The notes under the pieces: model-generated | Databases searched by the model: none | The model's input: only the letters and a program-made list of their open reading frames with translations | Told to the model about the DNA's origin: nothing | Assembly (NCBI GenBank): GCA_038217425.1 | Contig: JBBQPM010000238.1 | Span: 1 to 9,190, forward strand | Direction of reading: 5' to 3' | From: JAIEPT01 sp038217425 | GTDB lineage: Bacteria; Planctomycetota; Planctomycetia; Gemmatales; Gemmataceae | DNA: 9,190 nt | Shown here: in pieces, positions 1 to 7,330 of the stretch | Numbering within the stretch: the stretch's first letter is position 1 | Layout of the letters: every line of letters starts with the position of its first letter | Position numbers and translations under genes: made by a program

Positions 1-98
1 GCTTACGCGACCTGGCTCGCCAGAATCCATTGGCGCGCCCCAACCTGTCTTTGCCCTTGACGTTGTGTTGACAAAGCCAGAAAAGTGGCGCTGTCCAA

Positions 99-1583
99 CT
101 AGATCGGCATGCTCTGCTTGCGGCCCGGCCGCCAGAGGATCAACAGCGCCGCCAGCGCGATCAGCGGCGCCGCGCCTGCCAGCGTGATGGCCAGGCGGTA
201 GTCCTTGTTCGCTTCCAGGTCCTTGCCGACGTAGCCCTGCATCGCCGCCGACGCCACCCAGCTGAAGAACCCGAGCGTGCCCGTGATCTTGCCCTGATGC
301 CGACGCGAGAGATCCTGCGAGAACGCGTAATAATTGGGGAACAGCCCCAGCGATCCGGCCGCCACCAGGAACAGCATCAACACCAGCCACGGGCCCGGCG
401 GCGTCTCGGCGATCACGAAACTGAGCGACGTCAACCCGGTACAGGCTGCGAACGTGAAGACGCGCGCCTTGTGCACGTCCCAGCCCACGCCGGCGAGCTT
501 GCGCACCATCGCCCCGGCGCCGATGCAACCGATGTCGGACATGATGTAGTACATCGAAATGAAGATGCCCATCGCCAGCTTGCTGTAACCGTGATGCTCG
601 CCCATGAGCTTGGGGAGCCAGGCGCGGTAGAACTGCCACATCAGGTTGATCATCACGACGATGATGATGCACGCCAGAAACTTGCGTACCAGGAGCGCCG
701 TCGACGGCTCGCCCCCCTCCGCGGCCGTGCGGACCATGGGGCGATACTCCAGGTCCCGTTTGCCGATCAGCAAAAACCAGGGTATCAGCCAGCTGAGGCC
801 GACCAACCCGACCACCACGAACGGCGCCCGCCAGGCGTCGCTGGCAATCTCGGCCGCCACGTCCGGACGCGACGGAAACGTACACAACTCCCAGATCGCA
901 TCCGCGAACGACGGCTGATTCGGTTGAACGCTCACCGGACTCAGAAGCAGCACCACGATCGGCGTCAGGATGGCGCCCAGCGACGCGCCGCTCTGCAAGA
1001 TGCTGTTGCCCAGCGGCAACTCGCGATGCGCCAGAATCCGCTGCGTCGTCACCAGCGCGCACGGCCAATGCCCCGCCTCGAAGAAGCCCAGCGAGACCCG
1101 GCACGACCAGAAACCCAGAAACCCACGCGACAGACTGCCCTGTTTTTCGGGCGACCACGTGCGCTGCTCGTCGCTGAGCCCGGTGAAGCCGATCAGCCAT
1201 TGGCCGGGGTCGCCAAAGATCGGCGTCAAGAAGGTCGCCAGGGCGTCGCCGATGTCGACGGCGAACGCCGTCGCCAGCCCGGCGCACGACCAGCACGTCA
1301 AGACGAACGGATAGAGCCAGCGGATCGGAAAGCGATCGACGAGGATGCCGAAGAAGATGGCGCCGACCGCGAACGCGATGCCGAACCCGAACTCGAGCTG
1401 GCCATACTGTTCGTTGTTAATGCCGATGTCTCGACGGATGTCGATGATAGTGAGCGCGAGCGTCTGGCGATCCATGTACAAGAGCATGGTCGCCAGGAGG
1501 AGCAGGCCGCACACGCCCCATTTCCAGCGGGGGGAGCGCGGCGCGGCGTCGAATGAGGAGGAATCGCCTGGAGCGGAACTCAT
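99..1583 (-). CDS. MFS transporter, ACS (anion:cation symporter)/hexuronate-transporter-like
   Basis: Inner-membrane secondary transporter of 494 aa, probably importing an organic anion with a cation. A short polar N-terminus precedes the first membrane segment (about residues 22-38), which ends in YMDRQTL (36-42), as is usual for ExuT/GudP-like members. The MFS motif A is visible as G79-xxx-D83-R84-xxx-R88. R162 and the LGFFEAG stretch (E169) give the charged TM4 signature of the ACS family. The roughly 45-residue polar stretch at about 112-155 is longer than the usual loop between TM3 and TM4. I chose ATG at 1583, which overlaps the upstream creatininase stop as ATGA and has GGGAG 8 nt before it. 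A TTG at 1607 in the same frame would add 8 residues but has poorer support. It is the last gene of the HEAT-creatininase-transporter unit, so its substrate may be what the creatininase-family enzyme handles. Family is fairly sure; substrate unknown. Confidence 0.9.
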   Translation of the reverse strand: MSSAPGDSSSFDAAPRSPRWKWGVCGLLLLATMLLYMDRQTLALTIIDIRRDIGINNEQYGQLEFGFGIAFAVGAIFFGILVDRFPIRWLYPFVLTCWSCAGLATAFAVDIGDALATFLTPIFGDPGQWLIGFTGLSDEQRTWSPEKQGSLSRGFLGFWSCRVSLGFFEAGHWPCALVTTQRILAHRELPLGNSILQSGASLGAILTPIVVLLLSPVSVQPNQPSFADAIWELCTFPSRPDVAAEIASDAWRAPFVVVGLVGLSWLIPWFLLIGKRDLEYRPMVRTAAEGGEPSTALLVRKFLACIIIVVMINLMWQFYRAWLPKLMGEHHGYSKLAMGIFISMYYIMSDIGCIGAGAMVRKLAGVGWDVHKARVFTFAACTGLTSLSFVIAETPPGPWLVLMLFLVAAGSLGLFPNYYAFSQDLSRRHQGKITGTLGFFSWVASAAMQGYVGKDLEANKDYRLAITLAGAAPLIALAALLILWRPGRKQSMPI

Positions 1584-2338
1584 GCGTTCCACTCCCTGCC
1601 GTCCCAACGGATGACGCGTTCGAGTAGCTTGACGACGTCGGCCGCGAACGTTGTGAAGATCGTCTCGCCCTTCTCCGCGGTCGCCTGGCTCGGATCGCCG
1701 ATGTGCCCGGTTTCGGTGCGATCCTTGGTGATCCAGGCCCGCGTCGCCGGCGTGAACGGCGTGCCGAACTCGATCGGCTGCGTCTTCTCGTGCTCAATCA
1801 CCAGATCGGGACGGAGCCGTAGCATCATCGACGTTTCCCACTCGCAGGCATGGCCCATCTGCTTCTGCTTGAGAGCGGGGTTGGCCTTGGTCGGGTCGCC
1901 CCCCAGCGTCCAGTAGGTGGACGACAGGAGCAGAACGTCATTCCGCGCACGGATCTTTTGGCGCAGCTCGAACATCGCTTGCTGTGCGGGGACGATGTTG
2001 CCGCCGTGGCCGTTGATGAAAACGAAACGCTGGAAGCCGTGCGGCAAGAAATTCTCGACCATGCCCGAGAGCATGTCCAGGTAGAGTCGCGGTTCGGCGG
2101 ACATGGTGCCCGGGAAGTCGAGGTGGTGATGTGAGTTGCCCAGCCATTGCAGCGGTGCGAACAGGCAGTCGCCTTGAATCTGCTCCTTGACGCGGCGCAT
2201 GACTTCACCCAGCAGCAGGCTGTCGGTGAAGACCGGCATGTGATGCCCGTGCTGCTCAAGGGCGGCGATGGGGAAGACGATGGGGATGGTTTTGGGCAGG
2301 GCGGCCACTTTGGGCCAAACGAGTTCATAAAGTTCCAC
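1580..2338 (-). CDS. Creatininase-family amidohydrolase
   Basis: Predicted cytoplasmic metal-dependent hydrolase of 252 aa that opens a cyclic or linear amide; the family includes creatinine amidohydrolase, MftE and the ArfB deformylase. The metal-ligand motifs are all visible: E28-Q-H30-G near the start, D39 in FTD, NGHGGN at 109-114 (H111), and HACEWETS at 163-170 with E168. A late G-H-I-G-D-P (211-216) matches the family's C-terminal loop. C165 replaces the usual glycine of HAGxxET, a mild deviation. The start is GTG at 2338, preceded at 6 nt by a perfect AAGGAG located just after the stop of the HEAT gene. The 3' end overlaps the transporter start as ATGA, so the two are probably translationally coupled. 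The length is normal for the family. Members differ widely in substrate, so I would not call it creatininase proper. Confidence 0.93.
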   Translation of the reverse strand: MELYELVWPKVAALPKTIPIVFPIAALEQHGHHMPVFTDSLLLGEVMRRVKEQIQGDCLFAPLQWLGNSHHHLDFPGTMSAEPRLYLDMLSGMVENFLPHGFQRFVFINGHGGNIVPAQQAMFELRQKIRARNDVLLLSSTYWTLGGDPTKANPALKQKQMGHACEWETSMMLRLRPDLVIEHEKTQPIEFGTPFTPATRAWITKDRTETGHIGDPSQATAEKGETIFTTFAADVVKLLERVIRWDGREWNA

Positions 2339-2350
2339 GAAAGCTCCTTG

Positions 2351-3469
2351 TCAGGGCGCGGGGGGCGCCTTCTTTTTTCCCTTGATGTTGTCGACCGCCG
2401 CCTTGGCGAGCATGCGCAGCTGTTCCGGCTCGCGGGTGTCGGCCCCGATCTTCTCCAGCTGCGGCACCGCGCTGGTCGCGGCCGATTCGAGTTGCCCCAG
2501 CGCCCAGATGCCGGCCGCCTGCGTCGTCGGATCTTCGTCGCCGATCATGACGATCAGCGTGGAGAGCGCGGGCTGCGCCTTGGGCCCGATCGAGCCGAGC
2601 GCCGTGGCTGCCTGGGTGCGGACGATGGCGTCCTCGTCCTTGCAATACTTGGCGATCGCCAGCACGAGGTCGGGCCGAACGCCCTGTTCGACACCCATGA
2701 TGCCCATGTTCGCCCAGATTTTGACGTTGGTCTCCGGATCCTTGAGGGTCATGTTCCTGAGCTTACCGAGGATGACCGCCTTGGTGGTGGGATCGGCGGG
2801 CGCGGGCATGGCGACGAACGCCTGGACGGCGGACATGCGGACCTGGAAGGCGGGATCCTCGAGCAGGCGCGACAGGTTCATGATTACCTCCGGCCGAGGC
2901 GTGGTCTTGAGATCCATGCTGAGGCTGGCAAGGGCGATGGCCGCGGTCTGCCGGGTCTCCCACGACGTCGGTTCCTTGCTCAGCGAAATGACTTCCGGCA
3001 GCGCCTCCATCGCCTGAGGCCCCAGCCGGGCGAGCGACTGCGCGGCGCGGAAGCGGATGACGATCTGGTTATCGCTCATGAGGCGTTTGAGCTGGACGAT
3101 TCCGTCCTTGATGACTTTGGGGTCGTGCTTGTTTTCGGCGAGGATGGGCCCGAGCGCGGAGGCGATGGTATTGCGCACGCCGAAATCGATGGGGGAGAAG
3201 CCGGTGCCGCGTTTGACTTCGGCGATGAGCGCGGGCGCCGCCTTGGCCGCATGTTCCGGCCCGAACGCGACGATGGCGCGGACCGCGGCCTCGCGTTTAC
3301 TCGGATCCTTGGAGCCGATCTCCTTGATCCACTGGTCGACGGTTTTGCCGCCGATGTCGAGGATTGATTTCTCTTCCTTCTTCTCGTCCTTCTTCTCAAC
3401 CTGCGCGGACGCGAGGCTGAAGCTGAGGCACAAGAGGGCCGACAGCCCGACGGCGAACGAATATTTCAT
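2351..3469 (-). CDS. Exported HEAT-repeat (PBS-lyase-type) protein
   Basis: Secreted or periplasmic alpha-solenoid protein of 372 aa, probably a protein-binding scaffold rather than an enzyme. Residues 1-22 form a signal peptide (MKYSF, hydrophobic core to about 19, ASA before Q23). A charged K/E-rich linker follows (24-34), then GKTVDQWIKEI (41-51), a lead-in common to planctomycete HEAT proteins. Helical HEAT-like units can be seen at about 55-87, 96-131, 137-165, 170-203, 206-224, 245-275, 280-309, 313-340 and 343-364, several carrying the typical R-xxAAxxL-xxxGP pattern. The C-terminus is a short KGKKKAPPAP tail. Start ATG at 3469 has AAAGG at a suitable distance and a sigma70-like promoter about 40 nt upstream. 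It is the first gene of a unit with a creatininase-family enzyme and an ACS transporter; the signal peptide places it in a different compartment from the enzyme. Binding partner unknown. Confidence 0.9.
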   Translation of the reverse strand: MKYSFAVGLSALLCLSFSLASAQVEKKDEKKEEKSILDIGGKTVDQWIKEIGSKDPSKREAAVRAIVAFGPEHAAKAAPALIAEVKRGTGFSPIDFGVRNTIASALGPILAENKHDPKVIKDGIVQLKRLMSDNQIVIRFRAAQSLARLGPQAMEALPEVISLSKEPTSWETRQTAAIALASLSMDLKTTPRPEVIMNLSRLLEDPAFQVRMSAVQAFVAMPAPADPTTKAVILGKLRNMTLKDPETNVKIWANMGIMGVEQGVRPDLVLAIAKYCKDEDAIVRTQAATALGSIGPKAQPALSTLIVMIGDEDPTTQAAGIWALGQLESAATSAVPQLEKIGADTREPEQLRMLAKAAVDNIKGKKKAPPAP

Positions 3470-3505
3470 GGCGAGCCTTTCGTCTAAAACCCTTCCCCAG
3501 GTTCA

Positions 3506-3534
3506 ATTATCGCAAGCCGCGGGAGGATTTCCAA
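3506..3534 (-). promoter_or_regulatory. Putative sigma70 promoter of the HEAT-creatininase-transporter unit
   Basis: On the minus strand, TTGGAA (3534-3529; 4 of 6 matches to TTGACA) is followed after exactly 17 nt by GATAAT (3511-3506; 5 of 6 matches to TATAAT). A start of transcription near 3499 would leave a leader of about 30 nt before the HEAT start codon. The -35 box and spacer lie inside the dyad at 3517-3561, so a protein or supercoil-driven cruciform there could affect it. It is inferred from sequence only. Confidence 0.45.
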
Positions 3535-3561
3535 GCGGATTATTTGGCGCAACTCCCGCGG
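3517..3561. other. Symmetric interrupted dyad between cbiX and the HEAT gene
   Basis: Arms CCGCGGGAG (3517-3525) and CTCCCGCGG (3553-3561) are perfect complements. Inside them, CCAA (3531-3534) and TTGG (3544-3547) pair, separated from the outer arms by 5 nt on each side and closing a 9 nt loop. It overlaps the putative promoter's -35 box and spacer, and shares 3555-3561 with the larger hairpin at 3555-3606. It could be an operator, a cruciform, or part of an RNA switch; no T-run follows it on either strand. Confidence 0.5.
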
Positions 3562-3606
3562 GTGAGGTACTCCGAACCCCGGAGTTCGGAGCACCTCACC
3601 CACGGG
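3555..3606 (-). other. Long hairpin over the 3' end and stop codon of cbiX; probable transcript end or dispersed palindrome
   Basis: Positions 3555-3577 pair with 3584-3606, leaving a 6 nt loop (3578-3583). In the minus-strand RNA all 23 positions pair: 21 Watson-Crick plus G-U at 3569/3592 and 3559/3602. In plus-strand RNA those two would be A-C mismatches, so the structure suits the sense transcript. It contains the cbiX stop codon (3598-3596). The sequence after it on the minus strand (AGTTGCGCC...) has no U-run, so it is not a classic intrinsic terminator. It could stabilise the 3' end, aid termination, or be a REP-like mobile palindrome. Confidence 0.6.
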
Positions 3607-3973
3607 GCTTTTTGGCATCCACCGCCTCCGCCGCCCGCAGCAGCACCAGCTCGCGCAACAGCGGATGCGGCCCCAACGGCGCTGCCAATACGAACTCCGC
3701 CTCCGGAAAACGCGCCGCGAACTCGTTGCGGTACATCTCCAAATCGCGACGCACGTGTACCCCCGCCGACAAAAAGTACGGCGCCAGGACGATCCGCGTC
3801 GCTCCCGAAGCGACCGCCTGCGCCGCCGCCTCGGGAATCGTCGGCTCCGCCAACTCCAAAAACGACGGGAAGACGCCCGCATAATCCGTGATCGTCCCGG
3901 CAAGGTCGAACAGGTCCGCGTTGGCCGAGGGATTTCGGCTGCCGTGCGCGATCAGGACCAGCGCCGCCTTCAT
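3596..3973 (-). CDS. cbiX: Short CbiX/SirB-type sirohydrochlorin chelatase
   Basis: Cytoplasmic single-domain chelatase of 125 aa that would insert Co2+ (vitamin B12 route) or Fe2+ (siroheme route) into sirohydrochlorin. The N-terminus has the family strand and metal site ALVLIAHGSR with H10, and the second metal histidine is H73 in APYFLSAGVHVRRDLE. FLELAEPTIPEA (38-49) is the usual substrate-side segment. The length matches the short, homodimer-forming CbiX-S type rather than the ~260-residue fused bacterial form. ATG at 3973 lies 3 nt after the phosphatase stop, with an AGGGGA-type ribosome site about 8 nt upstream, so it is the third gene of the transporter-phosphatase unit. No other tetrapyrrole gene is present. 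The last codons and the stop lie inside a 23-bp hairpin, so the end of the protein may have been set by insertion of that palindrome. Metal preference cannot be told from sequence. Confidence 0.9.
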   Translation of the reverse strand: MKAALVLIAHGSRNPSANADLFDLAGTITDYAGVFPSFLELAEPTIPEAAAQAVASGATRIVLAPYFLSAGVHVRRDLEMYRNEFAARFPEAEFVLAAPLGPHPLLRELVLLRAAEAVDAKKPRG

Positions 3974-3976
3974 CGC

Positions 3977-5749
3977 TCATTCCCCTTTGAAGACGTACTC
4001 GGGCAGCGGCGCGATGTTCCCGCGCGGCGGCGTGATGCCAATCGCACGGCTCAAGATCGGCGCCAGCGCCTGCGGCATGATCCGCTCGTCGTATTTCCCC
4101 GCCTTCACGCCGGGGCCCATCACCACGAGCGGCACCCACGTATCGTAGTCGTTCGGCGAACCGTGCGTCGTGCTGTACGCCGTACCCTTCGGGTTCATCG
4201 CCACCGGCGGCACCGGCAACCACTTGGGTTCCATCACGAACATCACGTCGCCGCTGTTGTCCGGATGAAACGTGAGCTTGACGCGCTCCAGGAGCGGATC
4301 GCTCGCTTCCGATTTCTCCATCATCTGCGTGCGCGTGTAGGCCGCCTGGATTCCCTTCTGCTTGCGCAGAAACGCCGCCAGCGTTTCCGCCGCCTCCTCG
4401 GGCGACTTCTTCATGGCCTTGCACGTCCCCGGATGGATCGTGAACCAGCTTCGGCCATCGAACGAATCCATCCAGCGCTTGCCCCCCAGGACCGAATCCA
4501 TGTGGGCGTGGGCGGCGCTGTTGAGTTCGCCCGGATCGATGCGTCCGCCTTCCTTGGAGAACTCCGGCAGCGGGCAGACGCCGTGATCAGCACTCATGGC
4601 CAGGACGTAGTTGTCCTTACCGACTTTCTCGTCGAGATAGTCGAGCAATTCGCGCACGAGCTGATCGGTTCGCAGCGTCATATCGAAGACTTCATGCGAA
4701 TCGGGCCCGTACGAATGGCCGACGACGTCGTTGCAGGAGAAGCTGAGACAGAGCAGGTCGGTCTCGCTCCCCTGCCCGAGCTTCTCGGCCACGATGCAGC
4801 GCTTGGCGAGTTCCAGGAGCATCTCGTTGCCCTGCGGCGCACACGTCACGGCCTGATAGTACTCTTTACCGGTCTTCTTGGGGAAGGGATGGGGGAAAAC
4901 TCGGCCCTGCGCGTAGCCCGAACCTTCGCCGACAAGGTCGTCGGGCCCGGCTTCCTGGTCGTACAGCGCCGCGTCGTCTTTGAACCGCGTCCACTCTTTG
5001 CCGGCCCACTGGTCGGGCATCTTGCTCTTGTTGAATTCCTTCACCCAGGGGGCGAGATCGTCGTCGAGGTAATACGTGGATGAGACGAACTGCCCGATCG
5101 CGGTGCTGAACCAGTAACAGATCCGCGCGCGAAACGCCGCCAGCAGGATCGCGGCCCGGTCCTTGATCGACAGCGAGGCGACCTTGGCTTTCCCCTTCGT
5201 GACGCGCAGGAGCACGTCCCCCACCGTCTCGGCACGGCGATGTTCGGGCGTGCTCCCCGGCAGATCCTTCGGAGGCTTGGGGACGGGGCGGAACTTGAAG
5301 CTCTCGACCGATTCCTGCATGTCCCCCTTCTGCCGATTGAACCACGAATTGGCGACGATGCCGTGCCGCGACGGCGTCGTCCCGGTCGCCAAGGACGCGT
5401 GCCCCGGCGCCGTCAGCGTGTCGGAGTAGGGATAATGGCAGTTCGTAAACCACGCCCCGTCCTTCATCAGACGCTTGAAGCCCCCCTCGCCGTAGTGCTT
5501 CTCCCAGCGACTCAGATAATCGCCGCGAAACTGGTCGAAGACGAGGATGACCGCGAGCTTGGGCTTGCGCCAGTGAATGGTCGGCAACGGTTCATCGGGC
5601 CCGGCATGGGCCAGGCGTTTCTCGATCTCCGCCAGGGCCAATCGCCGAGCTTTGACCACATCGGTGCGGTCGCGGTTGACCCAGAACAGGAGCAGCACGC
5701 TCGCACCCAGGAAAAAGCCGACGACGCCGAGGATTTGCAGTTTGCGCAT
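3977..5749 (-). CDS. Membrane-anchored PafA-like alkaline phosphatase (alkaline phosphatase superfamily)
   Basis: Predicted two-zinc phosphate monoesterase of 590 aa, held by an N-terminal membrane segment (about 5-24) with its catalytic domain outside the cytoplasm. All superfamily ligands are visible: D72 (VFDQFRGDY), nucleophile T113 in TLTAPGHASL, D340 and H344 (NDVVGHSYGPD), D387-H388 (SADHG) and H529 (TTHGSP). N134 and the pair K196/R198 (SIKDRAAIL) match the phosphate-contacting Asn, Lys and Arg of Elizabethkingia PafA, which favours monoester cleavage over the diesterase (NPP) branch. The length also fits PafA. I placed the start at ATG 5749, 7 nt after the transporter stop, because the signal anchor begins there; the frame stays open upstream, but only as a shadow of the transporter. 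No good Shine-Dalgarno is seen before it, so translation may rely on coupling. It would free phosphate or an alcohol that the adjacent transporter might carry. Confidence 0.92.
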   Translation of the reverse strand: MRKLQILGVVGFFLGASVLLLFWVNRDRTDVVKARRLALAEIEKRLAHAGPDEPLPTIHWRKPKLAVILVFDQFRGDYLSRWEKHYGEGGFKRLMKDGAWFTNCHYPYSDTLTAPGHASLATGTTPSRHGIVANSWFNRQKGDMQESVESFKFRPVPKPPKDLPGSTPEHRRAETVGDVLLRVTKGKAKVASLSIKDRAAILLAAFRARICYWFSTAIGQFVSSTYYLDDDLAPWVKEFNKSKMPDQWAGKEWTRFKDDAALYDQEAGPDDLVGEGSGYAQGRVFPHPFPKKTGKEYYQAVTCAPQGNEMLLELAKRCIVAEKLGQGSETDLLCLSFSCNDVVGHSYGPDSHEVFDMTLRTDQLVRELLDYLDEKVGKDNYVLAMSADHGVCPLPEFSKEGGRIDPGELNSAAHAHMDSVLGGKRWMDSFDGRSWFTIHPGTCKAMKKSPEEAAETLAAFLRKQKGIQAAYTRTQMMEKSEASDPLLERVKLTFHPDNSGDVMFVMEPKWLPVPPVAMNPKGTAYSTTHGSPNDYDTWVPLVVMGPGVKAGKYDERIMPQALAPILSRAIGITPPRGNIAPLPEYVFKGE

Positions 5750-5756
5750 GGGGGGA

Positions 5757-7277
5757 TTACTCGGGCAGGGGTTGACCTTTGGTTTCGGGCACGAGCCAGA
5801 TAACGATGACGCCGACGACATAGACCCAGCTGAGGGCGGCGCAGGCGAGGGCGACGCCTTCGACTTCGACGGAACTATACCACGAGCGAAGGTTGCCCAG
5901 TTGCAACACGCCGATCGCCGCCAGCACTCGGCCGAAATTGAACGCGAAGCCCTGTCCGGTGGCGCGGACGTTGGTGCGAAAGAGTTCCGGTAGATACAGG
6001 GGCAGCCAGCCGTAGAACGACGCGGTGATGGCGCCGAGCATGAACGCATGAAACATGAACCAGCCGTCGAGGGTGCGGTCGGGCTGGAAGAAGAAATGGA
6101 CCATGAAGAACGAGGCGATGCACAGGAAGAAGTAGGTGATGCGCCGGCCCATCCAGCCGCCGATGAGGGCGGCGAAGATGGTGCCGACGATGGCGCCAAG
6201 CGAGGCCATCGCCAGGGTGTTCTCGCGGACCAGCGTGCGCTGTTGATCCGGCGGCAGTAGCTTGTTAATCATGTCGGCCCACGACGGGGCGGCCTGCACC
6301 GTCCCCCACGTGCCCAGGAGCGCGACGAAACTGAGCGTCGCCGCGAGCAACATGCGCGTCAGCGTCGGCTGCAGCCGATGCGCCTCGGGTGTCTGCGCCG
6401 TTTCCGAGCGGGCCAAAAACTGGTAGACGGGATAAACGAATCCCGCGAGCGTGATCAGGAAGAGGACGAACGAGCCGGCGATTTGCACGAAGTGATTGAG
6501 GTCGATCGCCCAGAGGACGATGATGCCGCATGCGGCGGCGCCGCCGATCAGGACGCCGATGAGGTCTTGCGTCTTCCAGTGGCTGGTCGAGCCTTTTTCG
6601 CGTTCGTCTTCCCAGCGCGTCGACTCGGGGACGTACAGGCGGATGAGGAAGGTGAGCAGCGCGGGCAGGGCGCCGAACATCATGAGGAGCCGCCAACCCT
6701 GGTTGCTAAGGAGCGTCGCGGTCGTCTCTTCGGAAAGGCCGACGGCGCGGAGGAACTGGCCGGTTTCCTGCACGAAGCTCGAGAGGCCCATGCCGACGAC
6801 GGCGATGAGGAGATAACCGACGTTGGCGGCGGCGCCGATGAGCCCGGCGAGGAAGGCGCGCGAACGATCGGGCCAAATCTCGTTAATGAGCGCGACCCCC
6901 AGCGACCATTCGCCCCCCATGCCCAACGCGGCGATGAAGCGCAGGATGCCGATCTGCCAGGCGTTGGTCGCGAAGCCGCACAGGCCCGACACCAGGGCGT
7001 AGGTAAGTACGCTGAGCATCATGGCGCGGACGCGGCCGATGCGATCGCCCAGCCAGCCGAAGAGGACGCCCCCGGTCGCCGCCCCCACGAGGAAGAACGC
7101 AGTGATGATGCCGAACCATTTCGGGATCGACTCGCCGGGCGGCAGCAACTCCTTCAGCGCCGGATTGGCGACGAGCGGAAACAGCCCCATCTCCAGGCCG
7201 TCGAACAGCCAGCCCAGAAGGGCGGCGGTGAGAGCCATCCATTTTCCGAACGACGTCGTTCGCGCGGGGACATTCAT
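5757..7277 (-). CDS. MFS transporter, metabolite:H+ symporter/NanT-like type
   Basis: Inner-membrane transporter of 506 aa with about 12 membrane segments. TM1 carries WLFDGLEMGLF (D26, E29). Motif A is complete between TM2 and TM3 (G74-WLGDRIGR-V-R84), and TM4 has R113 in RFIAALGMGGEW with E123; this pattern is shared by aromatic-acid, sialic-acid (NanT) and sugar-porter relatives. PESTRWEDE after TM6 marks the central loop and VPETKG near the C-terminus closes the fold. Both halves have a polar excursion (about 170-195 and 330-350) longer than usual. ATG at 7277 is preceded by AAGGA at 7 nt. The gene begins a unit with a PafA-like phosphatase and CbiX, so a dephosphorylated product of the phosphatase is a possible cargo, but the substrate is not determined by sequence. 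The upstream gap is occupied by a repeat element and shows no convincing promoter. Confidence 0.92.
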   Translation of the reverse strand: MNVPARTTSFGKWMALTAALLGWLFDGLEMGLFPLVANPALKELLPPGESIPKWFGIITAFFLVGAATGGVLFGWLGDRIGRVRAMMLSVLTYALVSGLCGFATNAWQIGILRFIAALGMGGEWSLGVALINEIWPDRSRAFLAGLIGAAANVGYLLIAVVGMGLSSFVQETGQFLRAVGLSEETTATLLSNQGWRLLMMFGALPALLTFLIRLYVPESTRWEDEREKGSTSHWKTQDLIGVLIGGAAACGIIVLWAIDLNHFVQIAGSFVLFLITLAGFVYPVYQFLARSETAQTPEAHRLQPTLTRMLLAATLSFVALLGTWGTVQAAPSWADMINKLLPPDQQRTLVRENTLAMASLGAIVGTIFAALIGGWMGRRITYFFLCIASFFMVHFFFQPDRTLDGWFMFHAFMLGAITASFYGWLPLYLPELFRTNVRATGQGFAFNFGRVLAAIGVLQLGNLRSWYSSVEVEGVALACAALSWVYVVGVIVIWLVPETKGQPLPE

Positions 7278-7330
7278 TCCAGATCCTTCGCCGTCAGGGG
7301 TGTCGGTAGGCCTTCATGTTTGAAAGAAAC

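Noticed and set aside
41..98. Possible terminator after the ACS-type transporter
   Set aside because: Only a weak CTTTG/CAAAG pairing (49-53 with 72-76) is seen, with no U-run placed to follow a stable stem.
297..1556. Long plus-strand open frame opposite the ACS-type transporter
   Set aside because: It is very rich in Arg, His, Gln and Asp with no domain, and lies fully antisense to a well-supported membrane protein gene. High GC keeps such frames open.
3665..5083. 472-codon plus-strand open frame opposite cbiX and the phosphatase
   Set aside because: Arg/His/Val-rich composition without any motif; the opposite strand has complete catalytic motifs of two families.
5750..6199. In-frame upstream extension of the phosphatase by 150 residues
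   Set aside because: This part is Ser/Pro-rich and is an out-of-frame reading of the transporter gene. The hydrophobic anchor starts at ATG 5749, just after the transporter stop.
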